Source: Myxococcales bacterium (GTDB lineage Bacteria; Myxococcota_A; Polyangia; Polyangiales; Polyangiaceae). From it: 40,663 bases of DNA. The stretch is taken from contig JACRDA010000229.1 of the NCBI GenBank assembly GCA_016212965.1, positions 1 to 40,663 on the forward strand, given 5' to 3'. Under the pieces are notes generated by a model, which saw only the letters and a list, made by a program, of their open reading frames with translations, did not search any database and had not been told where the DNA came from. This document shows positions 8,345 through 16,480 of the stretch, one piece after another. Numbering within the stretch: the stretch's first letter is position 1; each line of letters begins with the position of its first letter. The translations under genes and the position numbers were made by a program.

Positions 8345-9322
8345 ATGACCGTTTCCCTTCGACACGTCGTCACTCAGGCCCCCGTCATCTTCGCCCTCGG
8401 CCGCGTGGCGCTCGAGGGTCTGCGCCACCCGCGCGGCCCGGCGGCGGCGCGCCGGCCCGAGGTGCCCGGCCCCTGGATCGAGGCGGAGCTCCCGCCGCGC
8501 CCGGCCGCGCTGCTCTACGACTACGTGCGCCACGTGGGCGGCGATCCGGGCGCCTACCGCGGCGTCGTGCCGGCGCACCTGTTCCCGCAGTGGGGCTTCC
8601 CGCTCGCGGCGCGGGCGCTCGCCGGGCTGCCCTACCCGCTGACGCGCGTGATGAACGCCGGCTGCCGCATCGAGCAGTTCGGACGCCTGCCCGCCGACGA
8701 GCCGCTCCACGTGCGGGCACGCATCGAGGCCATCGACGACGACGGCCGGCGCGCGATCATCACCCAGCGCATCGTGACCGGCACGGCGCGCACGCGCGAC
8801 GTCGTCGTGGCCGATCTGCGCGCCTTCGTGCCGCTCGGCCAGCCCGAGGCGGGCAAGAAGGGCCGGCGCCACGGGTCGAACGGCGGCGGCGCCCCGAAGC
8901 CCGAGCGCGACAAGCCGCGCCCGACCGTCCCCGCGGGCGCGCGCGAGCTCGCGTTCTTCCGCGTGGCGGCGGACGCCGGGCTCGACTTCGCCAAGCTCAC
9001 GGGCGACTTCAACCCCATCCACTGGGTCCCGGCCTACGCCCGCGCAGCCGGCTTCAAGAGCGTCATCCTGCACGGCTTCGCCACGCTCGCGCGCGCCATC
9101 GAGGCCCTGAACCGGGCGCGCTTCGCCGGCGACCCCTTCGAGCTGTCCACCATCGACGCGCGCTTCACGCGCCCCCTGCTCCTGCCCGCGCGGGTCGGCG
9201 TCTACACGAGCGCCGACGGCGGCGTGTGGGTCGGCGACGCCCCCGGCGGCGGCGCCTACCTCGAGGGGCGCTTCACCACGCGCGGCGGCCCCGCCTACCG
9301 ACCGAACGGAGAACGAACATGA
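8345..9322 (+). CDS. MaoC-like double-hotdog enoyl-CoA hydratase
   Basis: A 325-residue protein predicted to hydrate enoyl-CoA to 3-hydroxyacyl-CoA (R-type hydratase family). The N-terminal half is a degenerate hotdog domain (about 60-165) and the C-terminal half carries the hydratase-2 motif in LTGDFNPIHWVPAYARAAGF (about 218-237), where Asp and His are the usual catalytic pair, followed by SVILHGFATLAR. A charged linker (about 175-200) joins the halves. Its stop overlaps the start of the next gene by four bases (ATGA). The pairing with a FabG-type dehydrogenase fits an R-hydroxyacyl route. Confidence 0.9.
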   Translation: MTVSLRHVVTQAPVIFALGRVALEGLRHPRGPAAARRPEVPGPWIEAELPPRPAALLYDYVRHVGGDPGAYRGVVPAHLFPQWGFPLAARALAGLPYPLTRVMNAGCRIEQFGRLPADEPLHVRARIEAIDDDGRRAIITQRIVTGTARTRDVVVADLRAFVPLGQPEAGKKGRRHGSNGGGAPKPERDKPRPTVPAGARELAFFRVAADAGLDFAKLTGDFNPIHWVPAYARAAGFKSVILHGFATLARAIEALNRARFAGDPFELSTIDARFTRPLLLPARVGVYTSADGGVWVGDAPGGGAYLEGRFTTRGGPAYRPNGERT

Positions 9323-10740
9323 GCGACTTTTTGCTGGAGCTCGGCAAGAGCCCGAACGCGCGCCGCCTGGTCAAGGCCCTCGGCCTGCCGATCCCGCTGC
9401 CGCCCGTCCTCGGGCGCGACCGCACCCCCTGGAGCGCGCGCCCGCTCGCCGACCGCCGCATCGTGGTCGGCGCGACCGACGGCGCGGAGCTCGTCGCGCC
9501 GCTCGCCGAGACGCTCGCCGCGGCGGGCGCCAACGCGTACCTCGAGATGCCCGACGCGCTTCGGGCCGCCTTCCGCGAGCCGGGCGAGAGCTTCGGCCGC
9601 CCGGCCCAGGAGCTCGCGGCCCTCGGCGACAAGGCGACCTGCGACGCGCTCGTGCTCGACGCCACGGGCATCGCGGCAGTCGCGGGCCTGCGCGCCGTCT
9701 ACTACTTCTTCCACCCGCGCGTGGCGCGCCTCGCGCGCTCCGGACGCGTGCTCGTGCTCGGTCGCACGCCCGACGGCCTCGGGTCCGAGGCCGCGGCCGC
9801 GCAGGCCGCGCTCGAAGGCTTCGTCCGCAGCCTGGCCAAGGAGATCGGCCGCACCGGCGCGACGGCGAACCTCGTGCTCGTCGCGCCGGGCGCCGGCTCG
9901 CGCCTCGGCCCGGTGCTGCGCTTCCTCCTGTCGAGCAAGAGCAGCTTCGTCACCGCGCAGCCGCTCCAGGTAACGGCCCGGGCGCGCACCCTCGCCGAGC
10001 CCCCGCTCGCGCGACCGCTCGAGAAGAAGACCGTGCTCGTGACCGGCGCCGCGCGCGGCATCGGCGAGGCGACCGCGCGGCTCTTCGCGCAGGAGGGCGC
10101 GCACGTCGTGTGCCTCGACCGACCGGCGGACGACGGCCCGACGAGCCAGCTCGCCCGAGCGCTCGGCGGTACGCCGCTCTCCGTGGACCTCTCCGACGAG
10201 GCGGCGCCCGGCAAGATCGCCGACGCCCTGCGCGCCCTGGGCGGCGTCGACGTGGTCGTCCACAATGCGGGCATCACGCGCGACAAGACCCTCGCGCGCA
10301 TGAGCGAGGCGCAGTGGGACGGCGTGCTCGGCGTGAACCTCGCGGCCGTCGTGCGCACGCACGCGGCGCTCGAGCCGCTCTTGCGCGACAACGGCCGCGT
10401 GGTGTGCCTCTCGTCCATCGCCGGCCTGGCGGGCAACGTGGGACAGACGGCCTACGGCGCCTCGAAGGCGGGTATCGTCGGCTTCGTGCGCGCCACGGCC
10501 GAGCGCCTCGCCGACCGCGGCATCACGGTGAACGCCGTCGCGCCGGGCTTCATCGAGACGCGCCTCACGGCGGCGATCCCCGTCGCCATCCGGCAGGTGG
10601 CGCGGCGGCTCGCGGCGCTCGGGCAGGGCGGGCTCCCGGAGGACGTGGGGCAGGCGCTCCTGTTCCTCGCGACCCCGGGCGCGCAGGGCATCACCGGTCG
10701 GACGCTGCGCGTGTGCGGCGGCGCCTTCGTGGGAGCGTGA
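9319..10740 (+). CDS. 3-hydroxyacyl-CoA/3-oxoacyl-ACP dehydrogenase, FabG4-like
   Basis: A 473-residue high-molecular-weight FabG relative. The N-terminal about 220 residues form a flavodoxin-like, non-catalytic Rossmann domain. The C-terminal SDR domain has the cofactor motif TGAARGIGEAT (about 243-253), NAG in VVHNAGITRDKT, catalytic Ser in LSSIAGLAG and YxxxK in AYGASKAG (about 380-384), and ends in a typical TGRTLRVCGGAF. FabG4-type enzymes oxidise or reduce 3-hydroxyacyl/3-oxoacyl-CoA with NAD(H). Here, between a MaoC hydratase and a thiolase, it probably does the third beta-oxidation step. The start overlaps the preceding stop and has GGAGAACGAAC upstream, so it is secure. Confidence 0.93.
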   Translation: MSDFLLELGKSPNARRLVKALGLPIPLPPVLGRDRTPWSARPLADRRIVVGATDGAELVAPLAETLAAAGANAYLEMPDALRAAFREPGESFGRPAQELAALGDKATCDALVLDATGIAAVAGLRAVYYFFHPRVARLARSGRVLVLGRTPDGLGSEAAAAQAALEGFVRSLAKEIGRTGATANLVLVAPGAGSRLGPVLRFLLSSKSSFVTAQPLQVTARARTLAEPPLARPLEKKTVLVTGAARGIGEATARLFAQEGAHVVCLDRPADDGPTSQLARALGGTPLSVDLSDEAAPGKIADALRALGGVDVVVHNAGITRDKTLARMSEAQWDGVLGVNLAAVVRTHAALEPLLRDNGRVVCLSSIAGLAGNVGQTAYGASKAGIVGFVRATAERLADRGITVNAVAPGFIETRLTAAIPVAIRQVARRLAALGQGGLPEDVGQALLFLATPGAQGITGRTLRVCGGAFVGA

Positions 10741-10745
10741 CGGCC

Positions 10746-12047
10746 ATGGCAAAGACCAACGGAGCACGGCGTGCCGTCGTCGTCGGGGGCGTGCGCACGC
10801 CCTTCGTCAAGGCGTTCGGCGACTTCGTGAAGCTCGACACCATCGCGCTCGGGGTGGCCGCCACGCGCGGCCTGCTGCGCGCGACCGGCCTCGGGCACCG
10901 CGACGTCGAGGCCATCGTGTGGGGCGGCGTCATCCTGCCCGGCACGGCCCCCAACGTCGGGCGCGAGATCGCGCTCGACCTCGGGCTCGACCCGAGCTGC
11001 GAGGCCATGACGGTGACGCGCGCGTGCGCCTCGGGCCTGCAGGCCGTGACGCTCGCCGCCGCCGCCATCGAGCGCGGCGAGGCGGACGTCATGATCGCCG
11101 GCGGCAGCGACTCGACGAGCAACGCCGAGATCAAGCTGCCGCAGAAGGTGGTGCACGCACTCGCGCCGCTCGCCCTCGGCAAGCCGACCCCGGCCGACTG
11201 GCTCGGCGTGCTCGGGCAGCTCATGCCGCTGTCCGAGATCCTGCCCCAGCGGCCGCGGATCGCGGAGCGCTCGACCGGCGAGGTGATGGGCGAGGCCGCC
11301 GAGAAGATGGCGCGCCGCAACGAGATCGGGCGCGAGGCACAGGACGCCTTCGCGGTACGGTCCCACACGCGCGCCGCGGCCGCCATCGAGGCCGGCCGCT
11401 TCGACGCCGAGCTCGTGCCGGTGGAGGCTCCGGGCGGCCGCTGGGTGCACGCCGACGGGCTGGTGCGCGCCGACACCTCCGCTGCCAAGCTCGCCCGGCT
11501 GCGCCCCGTGTTCGCGCAGGACGGCACGCTCACGGCCGGCAACTCGAGCGCCCTCACGGACGGCGGCGCGGCGGTGCTCCTCATGAGCGAGGAGCGGGCC
11601 CGCGCCACGGGCCTGCGCCCCCTCGCGCGCTTCCGGTCGTGGGCCTACGCCGGCGTCGATCCCGCCGACCAGCTCCTGCTCGGACCGGCGCTCGCGATGC
11701 CGAAGGCGCTCGATCGGGCCGGCCTGCGCCTCGCGGACGTGGACCTCGTGGACATGCACGAGGCCTTCGCCGCGCAGGTCCTCGCCATCGTGAAGCTGCT
11801 CGGGAGCCGCGCCTTCGCCCGCGCCCGGCTCGGCCGGGACGAGGCCGTGGGCGAGGTGGATCCGGCGCGACTGAACGTCCACGGCGGCTCGCTCGCCCTC
11901 GGGCACCCCTTCGGCGCCACCGGGGCGCGGATGGTGACCACGATGGCGAACGAGCTCGCGAGGACCGGCAAGCGCACGGCGCTGCTCGGCATCTGCGCGG
12001 CCGGCGGCCTCGGAGCGGCGGCTGTCCTCGAGCGCGTGGACGGCTGA
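10746..12047 (+). CDS. fadI: Acetyl-CoA C-acyltransferase (3-ketoacyl-CoA thiolase), FadI-like
   Basis: A 433-residue thiolase that cleaves 3-ketoacyl-CoA with CoA, the last step of beta-oxidation. The nucleophilic Cys is in TRACASGLQAVT (about residue 97), the His in GGSLALGHPFGATGAR (about 387) and the second Cys in GICAAGGLGAA (about 418). The length is that of the FadI/trifunctional-beta type. It is the last gene of the TetR operon, five bases after the dehydrogenase, and is followed by a strong hairpin. The upstream frame is open but the ATG at 10746 gives the family N-terminus. Confidence 0.95.
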   Translation: MAKTNGARRAVVVGGVRTPFVKAFGDFVKLDTIALGVAATRGLLRATGLGHRDVEAIVWGGVILPGTAPNVGREIALDLGLDPSCEAMTVTRACASGLQAVTLAAAAIERGEADVMIAGGSDSTSNAEIKLPQKVVHALAPLALGKPTPADWLGVLGQLMPLSEILPQRPRIAERSTGEVMGEAAEKMARRNEIGREAQDAFAVRSHTRAAAAIEAGRFDAELVPVEAPGGRWVHADGLVRADTSAAKLARLRPVFAQDGTLTAGNSSALTDGGAAVLLMSEERARATGLRPLARFRSWAYAGVDPADQLLLGPALAMPKALDRAGLRLADVDLVDMHEAFAAQVLAIVKLLGSRAFARARLGRDEAVGEVDPARLNVHGGSLALGHPFGATGARMVTTMANELARTGKRTALLGICAAGGLGAAAVLERVDG

Positions 12048-12052
12048 GCGAC

Positions 12053-12080
12053 CGGGGGCGCGAATCTCGCGCTCGCCCCG
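12053..12080 (+). terminator. Hairpin after the beta-oxidation operon
   Basis: Five bases past the thiolase stop there is a stem of GCGCGA-ATC-TCGCGC (12058-12072) extended, after a three-base bulge, by five more GC pairs (12053-12057 with 12076-12080). There is no T tract, which is common for stops in very GC-rich genomes. Confidence 0.5.
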
Positions 12081-12527
12081 CAGACCTTGCGCGCCCCTCG
12101 CACCCGGGGGGGCTGCGCCTGCCATCGGAGGCCGCGCTCGGGTCGCCGTCATGAGCGGTCATGATCGGCGGGAGCATCTTCTCGGGGCGCGCCCCGACAA
12201 CGCTGGTTCGCTTTCGAGCACTTGGGTGCGGAGCGCGCCACGCTGCCTTGCAGGGTCGCAAGGATTGCCGCGGCACGGCGGAACCGCGCCGGGACGGAGC
12301 GCGTTGGCTCGGACGTTGCACGCGTGCGCGTCGGCGGCGCGGAGGCGCACTGCCGGCACGCGCAGCACGCGTGCCCGGCGGCCCGTGCTCCGACCCGGGG
12401 GGACCCGGCTCCACCATCTTCTTCATTTTCATCCACTCAGACGCCCACACGTCCAGGGTGTACGAGGCCGCAGCCCGCTCGACCCGCCGCCCTCGTCGGC
12501 CGGTGGCCCGGTAGGCCCAGGGGTGCC
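12081..12527. other. Gene-free stretch with a double-palindrome site
   Basis: About 450 bases between the thiolase hairpin and the DUF4388 gene. Open frames on both strands are low-complexity Arg/Ala-rich and look like shadows. The notable signal is at 12144-12170: CGCCG, TCATGA, four bases, TCATGA, T, CGGCG. The two TCATGA palindromes repeat at a 10-base period inside a near-perfect inverted repeat, which fits either an operator bound on one face of the helix or a hairpin. No promoter could be called with confidence. Confidence 0.4.
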
Positions 12528-13571
12528 ATGCCGTTCAAGGGGACCCTCGACACGCTGAGCATGACAGACGTGCTCCAGCTCGTCGCCATGACCCGCAAGA
12601 GCGGGTGTCTCGTGGTCGATCACCCGTCGGGCGAGGCGAAGCGCCTGTACTTCGACGGCGGCGAGATCGTGACGGCGTCCTCGAACGCCACGAAGGACCG
12701 GCTCGGCGAGGTGCTCGTGCGGCTCGGCCTCTTGAGCCGCGAGCAGGTGGAGGCGTCCCGCCGGGCGGAGCGGCGCACGGGGGTCAAGCAGGGTCAGGTG
12801 CTGGTCGACAACGGCTTTCTCACCGACGAGCAGCTCGACACCGCGCTCGGCCGCCAGATCGCGCAGATCTGCTGCAGCGTGATGGTGTGGCGCGAGGGCA
12901 CCTTCGACTTCGTCGACGACGAGGAGCCGGCGGCCGACATCCACCGTGTGCGCGAGCCGGTGATGAACCTCATCATGGAGGGCACGCGCCAGCTCGACGA
13001 ATGGAGCGCCATCCACAAGGTCTTCCCGACGCTGGACCTCGTGATGTCGATGTCGGCGCCGAAGCAGGGCATGGGCGACATCCGTCTGCAGCCCGACGAG
13101 TGGCAGATCCTGACGCTCATCGACGGCAAGCGGTCGATCCAGCAGATCTGCGCCCAGTCGAGCTTCAGCAACTTCGAGGTCTGCAAGAAGCTCCTGAACC
13201 TGCACCACGCCGGCCTCGTCACCGCCCTCGCGCCCCCCTCGCACGAGTCGCCGGTCATCGAGGTCACGCGGGTCTCGACGCCGCCGTCGCTGCCGCACGA
13301 GAGCCACCCGCCGCCGCCGCGCCCACCGCAGAAGTCGAAGCAGCTCGTGCCGCCGGGCTTCCACCAGGTGGTGCGCACCGAGCTCACGAAGCACGTCGGC
13401 CCGATCGCGCCCATCCTGCTCGACGAGATCGTCGAGCGGCTCGGCGTCGCCCTCGATCAGCTCCCCGTGAGCCGCGTGGAGGACCTGCTCACGCTCCTCT
13501 GCAACGAGATCGACTCGCCCGCGAAGCAGGAGCACCTCCGCGAGGTGGTGCTGCAGGCGACGGGGCTGTGA
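12528..13571 (+). CDS. DUF4388 (PATAN-like) domain protein
   Basis: A 347-residue soluble protein. The N-terminal DUF4388/PATAN domain is recognisable: MPFKGTLDTLSMTDVLQLVA, then KSGCLVV, RLYFDGGEIVTASS, and after a helical pair (about 60-115, two GEVLVRLGLLSREQ-like units) WREGTFDFVDDEE. A winged-helix-like segment (about 190-225: DEWQILTLIDGKRSIQQIC) follows, then a Pro-rich linker (about 240-275) and a helical C-terminal domain (about 280-347). Such proteins are common in myxobacteria and cyanobacteria and are linked to two-component and motility signalling. The chosen start gives the exact domain beginning; the long open frame upstream is not protein-like. The next gene, a HAMP protein, may be its partner. 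Confidence 0.85.
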   Translation: MPFKGTLDTLSMTDVLQLVAMTRKSGCLVVDHPSGEAKRLYFDGGEIVTASSNATKDRLGEVLVRLGLLSREQVEASRRAERRTGVKQGQVLVDNGFLTDEQLDTALGRQIAQICCSVMVWREGTFDFVDDEEPAADIHRVREPVMNLIMEGTRQLDEWSAIHKVFPTLDLVMSMSAPKQGMGDIRLQPDEWQILTLIDGKRSIQQICAQSSFSNFEVCKKLLNLHHAGLVTALAPPSHESPVIEVTRVSTPPSLPHESHPPPPRPPQKSKQLVPPGFHQVVRTELTKHVGPIAPILLDEIVERLGVALDQLPVSRVEDLLTLLCNEIDSPAKQEHLREVVLQATGL

Positions 13572-13575
13572 CGCC

Positions 13576-13593
13576 GCGCGCCCACGGGCGCGC
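13576..13593 (+). terminator. Perfect GC hairpin after the DUF4388 gene
   Basis: GCGCGCCC-AC-GGGCGCGC lies four bases past the stop codon, an 8-bp perfect stem followed by TT only. It is terminator-like, though read-through into the HAMP gene 73 bases further on is possible. Confidence 0.45.
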
Positions 13594-13665
13594 TTGACCA
13601 CGATCACGACCAGTCATGCCGCACGGCACCATCGCCGCGCGAGCAAGTCTCAATTCGGGAGCGCC

Positions 13666-14517
13666 ATGATCCGACCTCGGAGCATCAAACGAAAGCTGCA
13701 GTGGTGGGTTGTCGTCATCTTCGTGCTGACGGGCACCGCGGGGTGGGCCGGGATCTGGGGGCTGCTCTACATCTCGCAGACGACGAAGGAGGTGAGCGGC
13801 AAGCACGTCGAGCGCGCCCAGCAGTCGGGCGTGCTCGAGACCGACCTCGCGGCCGCGCGCCGCGTGGAGCGGGACTGGCTGCTCGAGACCGAGGCGGGCA
13901 AGCGCGCCGAGCAGGGCGGCAAGCTCGGCAGCGCGCTCGGCGCGCTCGGTCCGAGCCTCGAAGCGCTGCGCGCCAAGGCGACGGACACCGAGGCGGCGAG
14001 CGCCGTCGACGAGCTGCGGGGCGCCCACGAGCGGCTGATGAGCGCGTGGCCCGCGCTCGCGGAGGCCGTCAACTCGGGCAAGCCCTGGGCCGACGTGCGC
14101 CCCGGCGCCTACGCCGAGTTCGACAAGCGTTTGAGCGAGCTCGAGGCAAAGAGCCACGCCCTGACGGCCGGGGCCTTCGGCGCGATCAAGGGCCAGACGG
14201 ACAGGCTCTACGACTGGATCTGGATCCTGCAGATCGCGCTCTTCGCGACGGTGCTCGTGTGCCAGGTGTTCTCGGCCTGGGCGGGCTGGCAGCTGTCGCG
14301 CACGCTCACGGGCGAGCTCAACGCCCTCAAGGACAACGCCGATCGCATCAGCATGGGCGACCTCAAGAACGAGGTGAAGGTCGCGACGACCGACGTCGAG
14401 ATCGTGGCGCTCGGCGAGGCGCTCGACCGGCTGCGCGTCAGCCTCGGCAAGGCCATGGACCGCCTGGCGAAGCGCAGCGCGCAGCCCCAGCCGCAGCCGC
14501 AGGGCGAGCAGGCCTGA
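13666..14517 (+). CDS. Two-helix membrane protein with HAMP domain, no output domain
   Basis: A 283-residue inner-membrane protein with the layout of a chemoreceptor or histidine-kinase sensor that ends after HAMP. Helix 1 is at about 13-37 (WWVVVIFVLTGTAGWAGIWG), a helical periplasmic domain spans about 38-185, helix 2 is at about 187-210 (WIWILQIALFATVLVCQVF), and a HAMP domain (about 211-262: LTGELNALKDNADRISMGDL) ends in a short Gln/Pro tail. No kinase, cyclase or MCP signalling domain follows. The start at 13666 is chosen because GGGAG lies upstream; an ATG 72 bases earlier is in frame but lacks such a site. It may pass signals to the DUF4388 protein encoded just before it. Confidence 0.8.
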   Translation: MIRPRSIKRKLQWWVVVIFVLTGTAGWAGIWGLLYISQTTKEVSGKHVERAQQSGVLETDLAAARRVERDWLLETEAGKRAEQGGKLGSALGALGPSLEALRAKATDTEAASAVDELRGAHERLMSAWPALAEAVNSGKPWADVRPGAYAEFDKRLSELEAKSHALTAGAFGAIKGQTDRLYDWIWILQIALFATVLVCQVFSAWAGWQLSRTLTGELNALKDNADRISMGDLKNEVKVATTDVEIVALGEALDRLRVSLGKAMDRLAKRSAQPQPQPQGEQA

Positions 14518-14539
14518 CGCCGGCTGCGCGGCGCGCGCT

Positions 14540-15748
14540 TCAGCGCCCGAACACGATGCGCTCGCGGCGCAGGAGCGAGGCCGCGAAGCGCAGGCAGAGC
14601 CCGGTCAGGAGCAGCGCCGAGGCGGCGCTGAGCACGTGGGAGAGCGCCGGCACCGGCCGGCCGTTCATGAGGTCGGTGAGCATCACCTGCTGACCGAGGA
14701 TCGGGACGGCGCTCATCCACGGGGCGCTCTTGAAGGGCGCGAGGCCGAGGAAGATGCCGGGCAGCATCGGCAGGAACATCGCGAACGACAGGTAGGTCTG
14801 CGCCTCCTTGAAGGTGCGGGCGAAGGTCGCGACGCACAGCTGCAGGGCCGGTGCGAAGAGCACGAGCGGGAGCACCGCGGCACAGAGCCCGAGGATCTGC
14901 GACGGCGTCAGGCCGAACGACATGCCGAGCGCGTCGAGCGGCACGCGCCCGAGGACGAAGGCGGAAATCGCGAGCGTCAAGAGCGCGGTCGCCGCGGCGA
15001 AGACGACGGTCGCGAGCCACTTGCCGACCACGAGGGCGCCGCGCGAGACGGGGTTGCAGAGCAGCGGCTCGAGCGAGCCGCGCTCGCGCTCGCCGGCCGT
15101 CGAGTCGGTGGCGACGTACATGCCGCCCACGAAGGCGCCGAGCAGCACGAACATCGGGATCATGCCGAACAGGCGCGCGCCGAGCTGCTGCGGCGTCGCG
15201 AGGTCCACCTCGACGACCTCGACGGCCTGGGCGAGCTCGGGGTGCACGCCGCGCGCGACCAGGCGCAAGGCGCCGATCGTGCCGCCGTAGGTCTGCAAGA
15301 GCTCGCGCAGCTTGCGCTCGGCGCGACTGCCGGTGCTGCGCGACGAGTCGCTCACGAGCTCGACCTTCGCCGGCGTCGCGGCGCGCAGGGCCGCGCCGTG
15401 ACCCTCGGGGATGACGAGCACCACGTCCGCCTCGCCGTCGCGGACGGCGCGCTCCACGTCGTCGGGCGGGTCGCGGAGCACGACGCCGTTCTGCTCGAGG
15501 TAGCGCACGAGCTCGGGCGCCTCGCTCCGTCCGACGACCGGCACGAGGACGGGGCGCTCGGAGGTCTCGCGCCGCGCGACGAAGGTGAGCACGCCCGCGA
15601 CGAGCACTGGACCGACGAGCGGGAAGAGCAGCGCCGACAGGAGGGAGCGCCGGTCGCGCAGGCTGTCCTTGAGCTCCTTCCGGCACACGACGCCGACCAG
15701 GCGCGCCCACGGCCGGCCCTTGCCCTCGCCGCCCGGCGCCGCGCTCAC
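14540..15748 (-). CDS. ABC-2 type transporter permease, NatB-like
   Basis: A 402-residue membrane component of an ABC exporter. After a short cytosolic start (VGVVCRKELKDSLRDRRSLL) there is helix 1 (about 35-55), a large extracytoplasmic domain (about 60-190) and then five or six helices in the C-terminal half, including FGMIPMFVLLGAFVGGMY and LLTLAISAFVLG. The segment STAGERERGSLEPLLCNPV is typical of the NatB/ABC-2 family. The start is a GTG at 15748 that overlaps the stop of the ATPase gene (GTGA), which fixes it. With NatA it forms an exporter; NatAB of Bacillus exports Na+, but many relatives move drugs or other substrates, so the substrate is not assigned. Confidence 0.9.
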   Translation of the reverse strand: MSAAPGGEGKGRPWARLVGVVCRKELKDSLRDRRSLLSALLFPLVGPVLVAGVLTFVARRETSERPVLVPVVGRSEAPELVRYLEQNGVVLRDPPDDVERAVRDGEADVVLVIPEGHGAALRAATPAKVELVSDSSRSTGSRAERKLRELLQTYGGTIGALRLVARGVHPELAQAVEVVEVDLATPQQLGARLFGMIPMFVLLGAFVGGMYVATDSTAGERERGSLEPLLCNPVSRGALVVGKWLATVVFAAATALLTLAISAFVLGRVPLDALGMSFGLTPSQILGLCAAVLPLVLFAPALQLCVATFARTFKEAQTYLSFAMFLPMLPGIFLGLAPFKSAPWMSAVPILGQQVMLTDLMNGRPVPALSHVLSAASALLLTGLCLRFAASLLRRERIVFGR

Positions 15749-16467
15749 GTCTCGCCCCCGACGAGGGCGACGAAGGCATCCTCGAGACTGCGCGTGCCGG
15801 CCGCGTCCCGCAGTGCGTCCGGGGAGCCCTGCCCGACGACACGCCCCGCCGCCACCACGACGACGTCGTCGCACAGCGCCGACACCTCCTGCATCACGTG
15901 GCTCGAGAACACGACGCAGCGGCCCTCCTCGCGCAGGCCGCGGATGAGCGCCCGCATGGCGCGGGTGCTCATGACGTCGAGCCCGTTGGTGGGCTCGTCG
16001 AGCACCACGTTGCCGGGCGCGTGCACGAGCGCCCGCGCGATGGCGACCTTGGTGCGCTCGCCCTGCGAGAAGCCCGCGACCCGCCGCGCGGCGAGCGGCG
16101 CGAGCTCGAGCCGCTCGAAGAGCGTGTCGATGCGACGCTCGAGCGCGGCGCCGCCGAGCCCCTGAAGCTCGCCGAAGTAGCGCACGTTCTCGCGCGCGGT
16201 GAGCCGGGCGTACAGGCCGCGCGCGTCCGGCAGCACGCCGAGGCGCGCCTTGGCGCGCTCGGGCTCGCGCGCCACGTCCACGCCGTCGATGCACGCGACG
16301 CCCGAGTCCGGCCGCACGAGGCCGGTCACCATGCGCAGGGTCGTGGTCTTGCCCGCGCCGTTCGGGCCGAGCAAGCCCGTGATGCGCCCGTCCTCGGCGC
16401 GGAAGGACACGCCGTCCACGGCGACCACCGCCGCGTAGCGCTTGTGGAGGGCCCGCACCTCGATCAT
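15745..16467 (-). CDS. ABC transporter ATP-binding protein, NatA-like
   Basis: A 240-residue ATPase that powers the permease encoded directly downstream. All motifs are intact: Walker A GPNGAGKTT (about 34-42), Q-loop region RLGVLPDARGLYARLTARE, signature FSQGERTK (about 131-138), Walker B NVVLDEPTNGLD (about 152-163) and switch His in VVFSSHVMQEV. The start MIEVRALHKRYAAVVAVDGV is the family N-terminus. It lies 13 bases after the lipoprotein hydrolase gene and overlaps the permease by four bases, so all three are probably one transcript. Confidence 0.95.
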   Translation of the reverse strand: MIEVRALHKRYAAVVAVDGVSFRAEDGRITGLLGPNGAGKTTTLRMVTGLVRPDSGVACIDGVDVAREPERAKARLGVLPDARGLYARLTARENVRYFGELQGLGGAALERRIDTLFERLELAPLAARRVAGFSQGERTKVAIARALVHAPGNVVLDEPTNGLDVMSTRAMRALIRGLREEGRCVVFSSHVMQEVSALCDDVVVVAAGRVVGQGSPDALRDAAGTRSLEDAFVALVGGET

Positions 16468-16480
16468 CGCGCACCCGAGC

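Noticed and set aside
6328..8373. A 681-codon minus-strand frame antisense to the acyl-CoA dehydrogenase
   Set aside because: No domain; the plus strand is a clear family member.
12048..12527. Short open frames in the gap before the DUF4388 gene
   Set aside because: Arg/Ala-rich content, no ribosome-binding sites and frames open on both strands; treated as non-coding.
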